From positions 1 through 52,483 of the IMG/VR virus record IMGVR_UViG_3300038825_001129: a stretch of 52,483 nucleotides of DNA; one strand, 5' to 3'. Position 1 is the stretch's first letter; every line of letters begins with the position of its first letter. Below the pieces are notes generated by a model that searched no databases, was not told the origin of the DNA, and worked only from the letters and a program-made list of their open reading frames with translations. Both the position numbers and the translations under genes were made by a program. Below are positions 1 to 8,524 of this stretch, one piece after another. Origin of the DNA: a virus.

Positions 1-1150
1 TACTACTGATATGTCTTTAGGAACATCAACATCACATTCATTTTCATTAAAAACTGGAGATACAAGAGCTTTAACAATAGACACATCACAAAACGCAACT
101 TTCGCAGGAGATATTACAGTTTCTAATTCTTCACCTCAGATAACACTTTTAGACACTACCAATAATACTGATGCTCTTATTTATTCTGATGATGCTGGAA
201 GTATAAATATATCTGCTGATGAAAACAACGAGCAAGCTAGTTCTGCAATAAAACTTTATGTTGACGGTGGAGAAAAAATGCGTATTGATAGCTCAGGTCA
301 AGTAGGAATTGGGACTACCTCTCCTGGCACGAAGTTGCACGTTTCCGCAAGTGGCACGACACAATCAGCAGTAAGTATTGGCCAAACAGGCACAAGCACA
401 GCAAGATTATATATGGACGCTTCTAATGGTGATTTTTCTGGTAGTGATTATATGTGGATAGGTCAAAACAATGATTTATCTGGTGAGATTGTAATGACAC
501 AAAACTCAGGTGCTTTCCATATAAAAACTCAACCTTCTGGAACAATAACTTCTCAACTTACCGTCTTGCAAGATGGTAAAGTAGGAATTTCAACTACTTC
601 TCCCGCTGAAAAATTAACAGTTAGTGGTAATGCCAATATAACTGGAAAATTTGCAGTGGGTATAGCTAACGCTCACCCAAGTCTTGATTTCTATAATCAA
701 GGTACAGCTTACTTTAATGGATCTACAACAGTTGATGATAATCTTATTGTTACTAATGGTAGATTAGGACTTGGCACGGCTGCTCCAAGTAGTTTATTAC
801 ATTTATCAGACGCTTCTAGTCCTACTATAAGAATTGTTGACACTACAAACAGCGTAACACTATTAGCATACGCTCAAGATTCTAATGCTCACGTTGGAAC
901 TTTTAGTAATCACGACCTTATTTTTGATTCTAACAGTACAGAAAGAATGAGGATTGCTGCTGGTGGTAATGTAGGAATAGGAACAACATCTCCAAGTGAA
1001 GCTCTTGATGTTAATGGAACAATAAAAGGAACAAAACTTGGTATGGATCAATCTGGTTCATCAACAAGTGATTTAAGCTCACCAGATGGATTTATAGATG
1101 TAGTCGTTGGAGGAACAGCTTATATAATACCATATTATACACCAGAATAA
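1..1150 (+). CDS. Tail fibre/adhesin, C-terminal part (continues from window end)
   Basis: The frame is open from base 2 and the first in-frame ATG (11) is internal: base 1 completes a codon whose first two bases are the last two of the window, so this is the 3' third of the gene starting at 50241. The protein is Gly/Ser/Thr-rich and carries four copies of the motif VGIGTTSP or variants (about nt 300, 577, 757 and 967), each followed by a hydrophobic beta-strand such as TKLHV or EALDV. This is the pattern of trimeric beta-structured phage tail fibres. The last 50 residues differ (ending IIPYYTPE) and may form the receptor-binding tip or a trimerisation cap. The role as receptor-binding fibre is inferred from composition and position. 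Confidence 0.75.
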   Translation, partial: TTDMSLGTSTSHSFSLKTGDTRALTIDTSQNATFAGDITVSNSSPQITLLDTTNNTDALIYSDDAGSINISADENNEQASSAIKLYVDGGEKMRIDSSGQVGIGTTSPGTKLHVSASGTTQSAVSIGQTGTSTARLYMDASNGDFSGSDYMWIGQNNDLSGEIVMTQNSGAFHIKTQPSGTITSQLTVLQDGKVGISTTSPAEKLTVSGNANITGKFAVGIANAHPSLDFYNQGTAYFNGSTTVDDNLIVTNGRLGLGTAAPSSLLHLSDASSPTIRIVDTTNSVTLLAYAQDSNAHVGTFSNHDLIFDSNSTERMRIAAGGNVGIGTTSPSEALDVNGTIKGTKLGMDQSGSSTSDLSSPDGFIDVVVGGTAYIIPYYTPE

Positions 1151-1151
1151 A

Positions 1152-1286
1152 ATGTTTCAAAAATCTACCCCTGAATTAAGAAAAAAGATTGAAGAATCTG
1201 GATTACCTTTGGTAAGAATGACACTAGAAGAATTTAAGGCTTCATTAGGAGAAAAATCAAACAAAAAACCAAAAATAAATAAATAA
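1152..1286 (+). CDS. Small conserved-type protein, 44 aa
   Basis: An ATG one base after the fibre stop opens a 44-codon frame starting MFQKSTPELRKKIEESG and ending in a lysine-rich tail. Its TAA overlaps the next ATG (TAATG), which indicates translational coupling and a real gene. I do not recognise a family. The position directly after the fibre gene suggests a fibre-associated accessory, as an inference only. Confidence 0.6.
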   Translation: MFQKSTPELRKKIEESGLPLVRMTLEEFKASLGEKSNKKPKINK

Positions 1287-1630
1287 TGGCAACAACATAC
1301 GATTGGAATTGCAGAACAGTAGACTGTTACCCTACTGACCAAAGCTACACAGATGTAGTTTATAACGTGCATTGGATAGTAACAGGAACATCTGATCAAA
1401 AAGATTCTGAAGGAAATTTTTACACAGCGACAAGCATTGGTACACAGACAATAAGTACAGATGACATCACTGACTTTACACCTTTTGCTGATCTTACTAA
1501 CGCTGATGTAGTAGCTTGGACTAAAGAAGCTATGGGTGCAGACCAGGTTACAGCTTTAGAAGCTAACATACAATCTCAAATAGATTTAGAAATTACACCA
1601 ACTTCAGTAACACTTACTGTAGCAGAATAA
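1286..1630 (+). CDS. Tail-module protein of a family common in marine phages
   Basis: 114 residues, start fixed by the TAATG overlap with the upstream gene. The layout (MATTYDWNCRTV at the N-terminus, then a beta-rich stretch, then FADLTNADVVAWTKEAMGAD and a short helix ending in QIDLEI) matches a small family I know next to tail-fibre genes of marine phages, often listed as a domain of unknown function. The function is unknown. The operon position after the fibre suggests a structural or fibre-assembly role. It is the last-but-one gene before the terminator at 1985. Confidence 0.6.
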   Translation: MATTYDWNCRTVDCYPTDQSYTDVVYNVHWIVTGTSDQKDSEGNFYTATSIGTQTISTDDITDFTPFADLTNADVVAWTKEAMGADQVTALEANIQSQIDLEITPTSVTLTVAE

Positions 1631-1691
1631 TTTGTGATACTTAAAGTATTTTGTATCTTTAAAAGATATAATTTTATAATATAAAAATGTA

Positions 1692-1958
1692 ATGAAAAAA
1701 ATATCACAAGAACTTTTAGAAGGATTGCAAAAAGCAAAGAATGCTATGCAGTCAATACAGAATGAGTTAGGTTTAATTGTTATTTCTGAGTATCAGAAGC
1801 AAGAATTATTTGATGCGTATAAAAAGAATCAAGAGCAGATTAAAGAGCTATCTGTAAAAATTGAATCTGAATATGGTCCTGGTAATTTAAATATTGATAC
1901 TGGTGAGTTCACTCCATCTGAAAAAGAACCTACTGGAGCTTCAGTTATAGAAGACTAG
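1692..1958 (+). CDS. Small helical protein, 88 aa
   Basis: Residues 1-65 are predicted helical with heptad-like spacing (LLEGLQKAKNAMQSIQNELG and QELFDAYKKNQEQIKELSVKI), followed by an acidic tail (EYGPGNLNIDTGEFTPSEKEP). Small proteins of this shape occur in Bacteroidetes phage tail modules. I cannot name a function. It lies just before a strong rho-independent terminator and closes the tail-fibre transcription unit. A 61-base AT-rich gap upstream shows no clear TAnnTTTG. Confidence 0.6.
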   Translation: MKKISQELLEGLQKAKNAMQSIQNELGLIVISEYQKQELFDAYKKNQEQIKELSVKIESEYGPGNLNIDTGEFTPSEKEPTGASVIED

Positions 1959-1984
1959 TAAAGACAATAGCTTTTAACTTAACT

Positions 1985-2013
1985 AGACCGCTAATAAGGC
2001 GGTCTTTTTTTTT
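1985..2013 (+). terminator. Rho-independent terminator after tail-fibre operon
   Basis: Perfect stem AGACCGC / GCGGTCT with a 7-base loop (TAATAAG) followed by nine T. It ends the fibre operon before the promoter of the transglycosylase gene. Confidence 0.9.
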
Positions 2014-2015
2014 GC

Positions 2016-2023
2016 TATCTTTG
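2016..2023 (+). promoter_or_regulatory. Bacteroidetes -7 promoter element TATCTTTG
   Basis: Exact match to the Bacteroidetes -7 consensus TAnnTTTG, 22 bases upstream of the ATG at 2046 and directly after a terminator. No convincing -33 TTG was seen at the usual spacing. Confidence 0.6.
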
Positions 2024-2045
2024 TTCATATAATATATTATTGATA

Positions 2046-2909
2046 ATGTCTGATAAAGATTTCCTAAAAAAGTACAGCTTATCTGCTTTTAGCAAACCTA
2101 AAAGAACACCTAATCATCCTACTAAAAAAGGAATTGTAGCTGTTAAGATTGATGGTAAGCCTAGAATAATAAGATTTGGAGATCAAAAAATGGGACATAA
2201 CTATAGTCCTGCTGCTAGAAAATCTTTTAAAGCAAGACACGCAAAGAACATAAAAAAAGGACCATCAAGTGCAGCCTATTGGGCAGATAAGTTTTTTTGG
2301 GCAGGACCTAAAGGATCTAAGAAAAGACCACCCGCTTCACAGAAAGTAAAAAAATATGTAGAAGGTGGATCTGTAGGTCCAGGAGATAAAAAATTAATTA
2401 CAAAAGAATTACTAAGAAGACAAGCATATGCAGAGTCAAATTTTAATCCTGAAGCTGAATCTAACAAAGGTGCTAAAGGAATAGCTCAAATAATGCCAAA
2501 TACAGAAAAAGAATTAGTAAGACTTAAACTTTTTAAAAAGGGTGAGTTTAATCCTAAAAACATTAATCAATCACATAAAGCACAACAAGGTTATATGTCT
2601 TACTTAATAGAAAGACCTTGGATAAAAGGAACAGATAAAGTAAAAGTTGCTAAAGCATTAATGTCTTACAATATGGGTGAGGGAAAAACTTTAAATCTTT
2701 TAAATAAATTAAAAGACAAGGGTGTGGATATATATGATTCTTTTGATTCATTTTCTAAATACCTTCCTAAAGAAACTAAAGAATATGTAGAAGATATTAC
2801 TCAAGGTTTTAGAATGAGAGAATCAGATGGTGTCTCTGTAGGTAAAACAGAAGAGTCTTACAAAAAAGATTTAAGAAAATTCTTAAATTCAACCACCTCG
2901 AATTACTAA
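2046..2909 (+). CDS. Two-domain virion protein with lytic transglycosylase (SLT) domain
   Basis: 287 residues from the ATG at 2046; a TTG six bases upstream is in frame but less likely. The N-terminal part (about 20-95) carries IRFGDQKMG and ARKSFKARH, a basic domain seen as a separate protein in marine phages. A linker with YVEGGSV (Y104, G107, G108) follows. Residues 115-230 look like a soluble lytic transglycosylase: AYAESNFNP with candidate catalytic Glu130, GIAQIMPNT at 145-153, and SYNMGEG near 206, the usual E-S, GxxQI-P-T and AYNxG signatures. It would cleave peptidoglycan glycan strands during DNA entry or lysis. Its place among head genes favours a virion-borne role. The enzyme class is fairly sure, the role inferred. 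Confidence 0.8.
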   Translation: MSDKDFLKKYSLSAFSKPKRTPNHPTKKGIVAVKIDGKPRIIRFGDQKMGHNYSPAARKSFKARHAKNIKKGPSSAAYWADKFFWAGPKGSKKRPPASQKVKKYVEGGSVGPGDKKLITKELLRRQAYAESNFNPEAESNKGAKGIAQIMPNTEKELVRLKLFKKGEFNPKNINQSHKAQQGYMSYLIERPWIKGTDKVKVAKALMSYNMGEGKTLNLLNKLKDKGVDIYDSFDSFSKYLPKETKEYVEDITQGFRMRESDGVSVGKTEESYKKDLRKFLNSTTSNY

Positions 2910-2921
2910 CGTAAACTTTCT

Positions 2922-2929
2922 TAAATTTG
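2922..2929 (+). promoter_or_regulatory. Promoter element TAAATTTG, five bases from ATG
   Basis: Exact TAnnTTTG match. Only five bases separate it from the ATG at 2935, so transcription would begin at or next to the start codon, giving a leaderless or nearly leaderless mRNA. Confidence 0.6.
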
Positions 2930-2934
2930 ACATT

Positions 2935-3351
2935 ATGAAAAAGAAACAAGGATACAACGCTCGCCTAGATGAATCTATTGGTATGCGTGACGGAAAAAAA
3001 TCTCAGTCTTTAAAAGATCGAAGAGACGAGAGTAAAGGAATGGAAAAAGCTTCTGGTAAAAGAGCTTACAGCGCAGACAAATCTATGGATCAGATTATGA
3101 TGGGCGGAGGCAAGATGAAGCAAATGTATGAAAGCGGAGGAATGATCAAAGCTATTCTAAAAGACCCTAAGCAAAGAGCAATGGCTCGAAAGTTTATGCA
3201 AGGCTATAATGATCGTTTAGATGAGTCTATGGGAATGCGTGATGGAAAAGCCTCTAGCAAGAAACAATCAATGAAAGATCGTAGAGATGAGAGCTCTGCA
3301 ATGGAGCCTCGTAAATATGGTGCTGTAAGCACAATGAAATACAGAAAATAA
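2935..3351 (+). CDS. Basic protein with internal duplication (RLDESxGMRDGK repeats)
   Basis: 138 residues, highly basic. Two copies of the same unit are visible: YNARLDESIGMRDGK then LKDRRDESKGME (about 7-38), and YNDRLDESMGMRDGK then MKDRRDESSAME (about 91-123). They are joined by a linker with MYESGGMI (Y65, G68, G69). The RLDES-GMR unit occurs in small marine-phage proteins of unknown function. It sits between the transglycosylase and a structural protein, so it is probably packaged in or attached to the head. This is inferred from context. Confidence 0.65.
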   Translation: MKKKQGYNARLDESIGMRDGKKSQSLKDRRDESKGMEKASGKRAYSADKSMDQIMMGGGKMKQMYESGGMIKAILKDPKQRAMARKFMQGYNDRLDESMGMRDGKASSKKQSMKDRRDESSAMEPRKYGAVSTMKYRK

Positions 3352-3354
3352 GAT

Positions 3355-4098
3355 ATGGCTTCTATTAAACTAGATATAAATACAACAAGTGCTTATTCTG
3401 TAATACCTAGTGATACGGTTGATATAGTAAACAAAAACGCTGTTCAAATATCTGGTACATCAGCTAATGTTATTACAACAGGAACAGCAACAGCAACGAC
3501 AGCTAATAAATTAGTAGATACAAGCGAGAACTTTAATAGTCCTACCGCTCAAGTATTAGTGGGAGACACTGTTTCTAATACTACAGATACTACTACAGCT
3601 ACTGTAACTGCTATTGACAGTGATACAGTCCTTTCTTTATCAGCAAACATTATGGCTTCAGGAGAAGAATATTCTATCATCCCCCCTTCTACTGTTGTTT
3701 ATAGCGCACCCCCTTCTGACTTTGGAATAAATACTTATTTTACTCCAGATATGGCTGGTTCAATTGTAGTTAACACTACTGATAGCACAAAGGCTACAGT
3801 TGTAGAAGTTATTAATAGTAACAGAATCAAGATTAGTTCAACAATTCTTGATACTAAAGCTAAGGCTTTTACTGTTTATAGCCCTTCAAGTAATTACCCT
3901 GGATATGCTTTATATGTAAGTAGTTCTTCTACAATTAGTGCAATTGCAGAGCATTATGTAAGTTTTAAAGTTTTAACTGTTGATGGAGATGAAACTACTT
4001 TTACAAACTTCCCTATGGGTCATATGTTACCTGTTCAAGTAAAAAGAGTTTTCTCTACAGGGATAACTAATAATGCTGTATTTTTAGCAATAACATAG
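3355..4098 (+). CDS. Beta-rich virion structural protein
   Basis: 247 residues with low charge and many Ser/Thr/Val. It starts three bases after the upstream stop. Two beta-repeat units are visible: one around 45-108 with LVDTSENF, VGDTVSNTTD and TATVTAIDS, and a second around 125-175 with AGSIVVNTTDSTKATVVEV. A C-terminal part ending in VKRVFSTGITNNAVFLAIT follows. This suits a head decoration or fibre-like structural protein. It is followed by a terminator and lies just upstream of scaffold and capsid genes. I do not recognise a named family. Confidence 0.6.
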   Translation: MASIKLDINTTSAYSVIPSDTVDIVNKNAVQISGTSANVITTGTATATTANKLVDTSENFNSPTAQVLVGDTVSNTTDTTTATVTAIDSDTVLSLSANIMASGEEYSIIPPSTVVYSAPPSDFGINTYFTPDMAGSIVVNTTDSTKATVVEVINSNRIKISSTILDTKAKAFTVYSPSSNYPGYALYVSSSSTISAIAEHYVSFKVLTVDGDETTFTNFPMGHMLPVQVKRVFSTGITNNAVFLAIT

Positions 4099-4121
4099 TC
4101 TTTTCATCTAGACAATTATTA

Positions 4122-4148
4122 AGCCCTCACTCTTAGTGGGGGTTTTTT
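4122..4148 (+). terminator. Rho-independent terminator
   Basis: Stem CCCTCAC / GTGGGGG (one G-T pair) with loop TCTTA, then six T. It separates the 2935-4098 unit from the scaffold-capsid unit. Confidence 0.85.
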
Positions 4149-4179
4149 ATTCACTAACATATTGAACAGTATCTTATTA

Positions 4180-4187
4180 TAATTTTG
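4180..4187 (+). promoter_or_regulatory. Promoter element TAATTTTG for scaffold-capsid unit
   Basis: Exact TAnnTTTG match, 25 bases before the ATG at 4213 and directly after a terminator. A TTG at 4162-4164 is a possible but closely spaced -33 element. Confidence 0.6.
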
Positions 4188-4212
4188 TATTTATAATAAT
4201 AAATATGATTTT

Positions 4213-5376
4213 ATGAATTCAATTGAAGCGAATATGGAACAAGCTGTAAAAGATGCTGGTTTCGAAATAATGGATGGACCTCCTCCAGAGATGGAAGTGA
4301 GTCCTAGTGTTGAAAGCCCTAAACTTACTGATGCTCCCCCTGCCCCTGAAACTCAAGAGGCAGAAGCTCAAGCATCTGAGGAGCCTCAACAAGAACAACA
4401 AGCTGCTCCACAAGAGACAGCTCAAGAAAACATTCAGGAAACTCCTCAACCTGATACTCCAGAAAATGTCGAAATGACTACTGAAGTGCCACAAGGGGAT
4501 GATTCTTTGTATACCCAAGAGGAAGCGGCAGATTTCAATTCTTTTGCAAGTGAAGTTTTTGGCGAAACGCCATCTACACAAACACAAGAACAAGAATCTT
4601 CTGAAGAATCTTACAATCTTGATCCAAGAATTCAAGTGATTGCTGATTTTGTAGAAAAAACAGGAAGATCACCAGAGGACTGGTTTCGCTACCAAGCTTT
4701 AGATCCCGAACAAATGGATGATCAACAAGCAGTGAGACTTTCTTTATCTAGTGATCACCCTAATTTGTCTAACGAAGAGATTGACCTTTTGGTTAGCTCT
4801 AAGTATAAAATAGATGAAGATGTTTATTCTGATGATGAGGTTCGCTTGTCTAAACTACAGCTCAAGATTGATGCAGATAAAGCAAGGGGAAATATGTCAT
4901 CTCTAAGAGAAGGATATATGGCTCCAGAAATAGCTGCAACGTCTGAAGAGTCCTTTGAAAATCCGTTTGATACTGCTTGGCAAAACGATATGTCACGATC
5001 TGTATCTGAACTTGATCAAATAGCATTTGAATTACCTAATGGTAAAGAGTTTAGTTATGGCGTGCCTGAGACTTACCGATCAGAATTGACGAATGACAAT
5101 GCTCGGATGACAGAGTATTTTGACAAATATGTAGATGCTCAAGGAGAATGGGACCACGATTTATGGAATATGCATAGGACAGTTACAGATAACTTGCCTA
5201 ATATTATAAAAAACATATACCAACAGGGCCTTAGCGATGGACAACGTGCTGTAGTCGAAACGGCTGCTAACGTTAAAAACGATGCTCCTAAAGGATCAGA
5301 CCAACCTCAAGATAACTCACTGGCACAACAAGTGATTGAAGCACTTGGTACCAGACAACAAATTCGAATCAAATAA
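4213..5376 (+). CDS. Putative capsid scaffolding protein
   Basis: 387 residues, strongly acidic. Residues 15-135 are a low-complexity Pro/Glu/Gln/Ala stretch. Then comes a helical domain beginning DPRIQVIADFVEKTGRSPEDWFRYQ (about 138-162) with further helices to about 235, and a Gln-rich end. The order (acidic disordered N-terminus, helical core, gene directly upstream of the major capsid gene in the same unit) is that of a phage scaffold. The DWFRYQ segment recalls scaffold-position proteins of other flavophages. No protease domain is visible, so the capsid does not have a fused prohead protease. Confidence 0.7.
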   Translation: MNSIEANMEQAVKDAGFEIMDGPPPEMEVSPSVESPKLTDAPPAPETQEAEAQASEEPQQEQQAAPQETAQENIQETPQPDTPENVEMTTEVPQGDDSLYTQEEAADFNSFASEVFGETPSTQTQEQESSEESYNLDPRIQVIADFVEKTGRSPEDWFRYQALDPEQMDDQQAVRLSLSSDHPNLSNEEIDLLVSSKYKIDEDVYSDDEVRLSKLQLKIDADKARGNMSSLREGYMAPEIAATSEESFENPFDTAWQNDMSRSVSELDQIAFELPNGKEFSYGVPETYRSELTNDNARMTEYFDKYVDAQGEWDHDLWNMHRTVTDNLPNIIKNIYQQGLSDGQRAVVETAANVKNDAPKGSDQPQDNSLAQQVIEALGTRQQIRIK

Positions 5377-5400
5377 TCAATTCTTAAAATAATATAAAGA

Positions 5401-6822
5401 ATGGCACTTACAACACCCCCCGTCTTTAATGACAGCAAACCAGCTGTCTTTAGACAACTAGATCCAGCGAAATATTCTTCGCTTGGAGACTATATAGATG
5501 AAATCAACAAGCCCGATAACAGGGACCAGTTGGTTAAAACCTACGGATATCAGCAGATTTCTGGAGGTATCACAGGATTCCTAAATCTTACTGGAGCTGT
5601 TCGCGCAAGCGGATCTGCTGACCAAGTACAGTATTGGGAAGAAACTAGATTACATAGCTATGCTACAGGTAATCCAGCTATTACAGCTACTACTGCTTCT
5701 ACTTTTGTTTTCTCAAAAGCTGCAGGCGTTGCTTCAGTATTGCGTTTAAATGACGTTGTACTTGTAGGAGGAGAAGATCGATTTATCGTATCTGCTATCT
5801 CTCCAACAGGAGAAGTTGCTTCAGGAGCTACTGCTGACTATACTTTACAAGCTCTATCTGGGAACTTGACTACTGCAATTGCAGCTACTACAGCTGTTAA
5901 CTTGCCAGTTATTGGAAACTTGTTCAAGCAAGGATCTGATCAAAACACTGGATTCCTAGAGAGTAACGTTATCAAGCGAACTAATCCTTACAATATCGTA
6001 AAGGAAGTATTCAAGGTTACTGGTTCTCAAGCAACTAACATTGGTTGGGTTAACGTTGGTAACGGAGACTACAGATGGTACGTTAAGGGAGAGATGGACA
6101 CTCGTGCTCGTTTCTTAGACAAGCGTGAGATGATGATGCTTCTTGGAGAGACTGTTGGTAATACTTTAACTGGAGCTGGCGCAAGCGTTACTGCAGGAGA
6201 AGGTTACTTTGCTGCTCTTGAAGGTAGAGGTATTGTAAACACTGGTGGTAACATCGCTGGTTTTGCAGATATGGATGCTATCATTGCTGAATTAGACAAG
6301 CAAGGAGCTACTCCAGAATATGCTATGTACGTTAATACTTCTCAAGGATTAGCTATTGACGATATGGTCGCTTCTATGAACGGAGCTGCTGGTTTCGCTG
6401 GAAACAAGAATGCAGGACCAACAACTCACAACGTTGGAGCTACTGTCGGTGTTAACGCATTCGGTGGTCGTGATGGTGGTGGAGCTGATTTAGGATTCCA
6501 ATCATTCACTCGTGGAGGTTATACTTTCCACAAGCACGATTGGAAACTTCTTAATGATCCTACATTGTTAGCTGGTTCTAAGTATATCGGAGCTATGATT
6601 CCTATGACTACAGTTGTTGATCCTAAGACTGGCATTCGTGCTAACGCTTTGGAGATGAACTACAAGGATACCAACGGTTACAGTCGTGAGCTAGAGCACT
6701 GGATGACAGGTTCTATCTTAGGTGTTCATAACACTAACGTTGATGATCTTCAGTTCAACTATCGTTCTGAAGCTTGTCTTGTAACTCGCGCTGCTAACCA
6801 GCACGTTTTACTAAAGGCGTAA
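5401..6822 (+). CDS. Major capsid protein
   Basis: 473 residues, neutral, with balanced alpha/beta composition and no transmembrane segment. Codon use is visibly biased to fewer, preferred codons (GTT, GGA, AAC, ATC, AAG) compared with neighbours, as expected for the most highly expressed gene. It lies directly after the scaffold gene and is followed by a very strong terminator. The N-terminal arm (MALTTPPVFNDSKPAVFRQL), the QYWEETRLH stretch near residue 80 and the length fit an HK97-fold capsid protein such as those of crAss-like and related Bacteroidetes phages. The fold assignment is inferred. Confidence 0.8.
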   Translation: MALTTPPVFNDSKPAVFRQLDPAKYSSLGDYIDEINKPDNRDQLVKTYGYQQISGGITGFLNLTGAVRASGSADQVQYWEETRLHSYATGNPAITATTASTFVFSKAAGVASVLRLNDVVLVGGEDRFIVSAISPTGEVASGATADYTLQALSGNLTTAIAATTAVNLPVIGNLFKQGSDQNTGFLESNVIKRTNPYNIVKEVFKVTGSQATNIGWVNVGNGDYRWYVKGEMDTRARFLDKREMMMLLGETVGNTLTGAGASVTAGEGYFAALEGRGIVNTGGNIAGFADMDAIIAELDKQGATPEYAMYVNTSQGLAIDDMVASMNGAAGFAGNKNAGPTTHNVGATVGVNAFGGRDGGGADLGFQSFTRGGYTFHKHDWKLLNDPTLLAGSKYIGAMIPMTTVVDPKTGIRANALEMNYKDTNGYSRELEHWMTGSILGVHNTNVDDLQFNYRSEACLVTRAANQHVLLKA

Positions 6823-6835
6823 TTGTTTTTAATTT

Positions 6836-6867
6836 GGGAGGGAGCTTTGCTCCTTCCCTTTTTTTTT
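6836..6867 (+). terminator. Strong rho-independent terminator after capsid gene
   Basis: Ten-base stem GGGAGGGAGC / GCTCCTTCCC with one G-T pair and loop TTT, followed by nine T. Confidence 0.93.
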
Positions 6868-6886
6868 AATTTAATACTATTCAATA

Positions 6887-7681
6887 ATGGCTAATCAAGT
6901 CAAAACCCCAAAAGCAACTCCTGCGGCTAAGAAGACAGGATACAAAGTCGTAAAAAAAGAAGCACCTGTTGTGCTAACTAAAATTTACGAGATTCCTAAA
7001 GGTGGAGGTATTGTATGTAAAATAACTACAGAGACCACTTATTATGATGCTGAAACCAGGCAAGTAAGAGCTATTAGATATTGCCCTTCTGAGCCTAGCA
7101 TTTATAAAGATGAACAAAATCCTCAATCCAAAAGAGAACACGTTATGTTTAATGAAGGTCTTTTAATTGTTCCTGAGAACAAGCCTAATCTTCAAGCATT
7201 TCTTGATCGCCATCCTGAAAACAAGGCTAATGGCGGCAACTTGTTTCAACTAGTTGACAGAACAAGAGATACTGAGAAAGAGGTGAAAGATGAGTTCTTA
7301 GCTCACGATGCTATCGCTATGGTAAGGAATAAAGATATGGATGAGCTTTTATCTGTTGCTGTTTCTTTAGGAATAAATATTACTCAAAAGAACTTAGAGA
7401 TAAGAAGAGAACTTTTAAAAGAGGCTAAGGCTAGACCTGAAGCGTTTATGAGAATGTTTGATGACCCTCGTGTAAAATGTCGTTCTGCGGTTATTCAAGC
7501 AACAGAGTTTCAAATAATTGATTGTAAGCCTGATGGTGCTTATTGGTTTGATTCAGGAAGGTTAATTGTTAGCTGTCCTGCAGGCCAAGATTCTAAAGAC
7601 ATATTAGTTCGTTTCTGCTTGACAGATAAGGGTGCACTAGTCTATGAGGAGCTCCTTGCTAGGCTAGAGAAACTTTCGTAA
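6887..7681 (+). CDS. Head-associated protein of unknown function
   Basis: 264 residues. A basic N-terminus (about 1-30, many Lys/Ala/Thr/Pro) precedes a mixed alpha/beta domain with YCPSEPSIYKDEQ and GLLIVPENKPNLQAFLDRHP (about 70-112). A helical segment (EIRRELLKEAKARPEAFMRMFDDP, about 168-192) and a beta-rich end follow. The gene lies between capsid and connector genes in a short unit bounded by terminators on both sides. This suggests a head-completion or inner-capsid protein. No family name is supported. Confidence 0.6.
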   Translation: MANQVKTPKATPAAKKTGYKVVKKEAPVVLTKIYEIPKGGGIVCKITTETTYYDAETRQVRAIRYCPSEPSIYKDEQNPQSKREHVMFNEGLLIVPENKPNLQAFLDRHPENKANGGNLFQLVDRTRDTEKEVKDEFLAHDAIAMVRNKDMDELLSVAVSLGINITQKNLEIRRELLKEAKARPEAFMRMFDDPRVKCRSAVIQATEFQIIDCKPDGAYWFDSGRLIVSCPAGQDSKDILVRFCLTDKGALVYEELLARLEKLS

Positions 7682-7737
7682 GTTTGTAATCTATCTGTTT
7701 TTGTTATGAGTTAGTATTGATTGAGCTAACTCAAGAG

Positions 7738-7761
7738 GAGGCCCCCTGGGGCCTTCTTTCT
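7738..7761 (+). terminator. Rho-independent terminator
   Basis: Stem AGGCCC / GGGCCT around a four-base loop, followed by TCTTTCTTTT. It ends the 6887-7681 unit. Confidence 0.75.
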
Positions 7762-7767
7762 TTTCCG

Positions 7768-7775
7768 TATATTTG
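7768..7775 (+). promoter_or_regulatory. Promoter element TATATTTG for connector-tail unit
   Basis: Exact TAnnTTTG match between the terminator at 7738 and the ATG at 7793 (17 bases downstream). Confidence 0.6.
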
Positions 7776-7792
7776 CTTAAAGGATTATTGCT

Positions 7793-8524
7793 ATGGCAAG
7801 TGTAGAAAGAGTATATAAAGCATTAAAGGATTTGGTCAATAAAGACCAGCGAGGATTCATAACTCCATCCGTATTTAATCAGTTTGCAGGCATCGCTCAA
7901 ATGAATGTTTACAATCGATTGTTTGACAGAATGACTAGGGCTTCTAGAATGGGTCAAAGACCCGCTAGCTCTAAAGAGAGTATGGAAGATCTTTCAACTT
8001 TTGCTAAGAAGGTCACACTCACATTAAGTAATGGAGCTGTTGATAAGCCTGCTGACTTTGCTAGAGCTGTAACAATAAATACAATTACCAATGTAATCTT
8101 AGGTGTTTCAGAATCTAACCTAGTACAAATAGTTTATAATACAGATCATATAGACAGAATCATTAATAGCGATATAATGGCTCCTTCTGATAATGCTCCC
8201 GTAGCTTTAATATCAAACAATATAGAGGTGTTCCCAAACGTAAATACGAATATTACTCAAATTGTAATGCGTTATTATAAGATTCCTCAAGGCGTTAACC
8301 CAACGACACAAGCCAAGACAACAGCTCAACCAACGTTTGGTTATACTTCAGCTGTCACAGGTGTAGAGATATATTCAGCAGCCAATAGTGTTGACTTTGA
8401 ATTACCCGAAATGTACTTTACTGATTTAGTTGATGAGATTGCAGAGCTTGTTGGAGTTAGCCTCAGAGACAAAGATGTGTTTAGTTACGCTTCTTCTGAA
8501 AACGAAAAAACATCTATTAGCTAA
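7793..8524 (+). CDS. Putative head-tail connector/ring protein
   Basis: 243 residues. Helical N-terminus (VERVYKALKDLVNKDQRG, then FNQFAGIAQMNVYNRLFDRM), a beta-rich middle with VMRYYKIPQG near 160, and a helical end (FTDLVDEIAELVGVSLRD). Helix-beta-helix of this size is typical of ring/adaptor proteins that sit under the portal. Its stop overlaps the start of the next gene by one base (TAATG), so the two are coupled. Position between capsid and the giant tail protein matches ring-protein genes of crAss-like phages. The exact counterpart is uncertain. Confidence 0.6.
   Translation: MASVERVYKALKDLVNKDQRGFITPSVFNQFAGIAQMNVYNRLFDRMTRASRMGQRPASSKESMEDLSTFAKKVTLTLSNGAVDKPADFARAVTINTITNVILGVSESNLVQIVYNTDHIDRIINSDIMAPSDNAPVALISNNIEVFPNVNTNITQIVMRYYKIPQGVNPTTQAKTTAQPTFGYTSAVTGVEIYSAANSVDFELPEMYFTDLVDEIAELVGVSLRDKDVFSYASSENEKTSIS

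Noticed and set aside
4219-4635. 138-codon leftward frame antisense to the scaffold gene
   Set aside because: It mirrors the low-complexity Pro/Glu/Gln coding region and gives an Arg/Leu/Phe/Cys-rich product. No leftward promoter or related neighbour.
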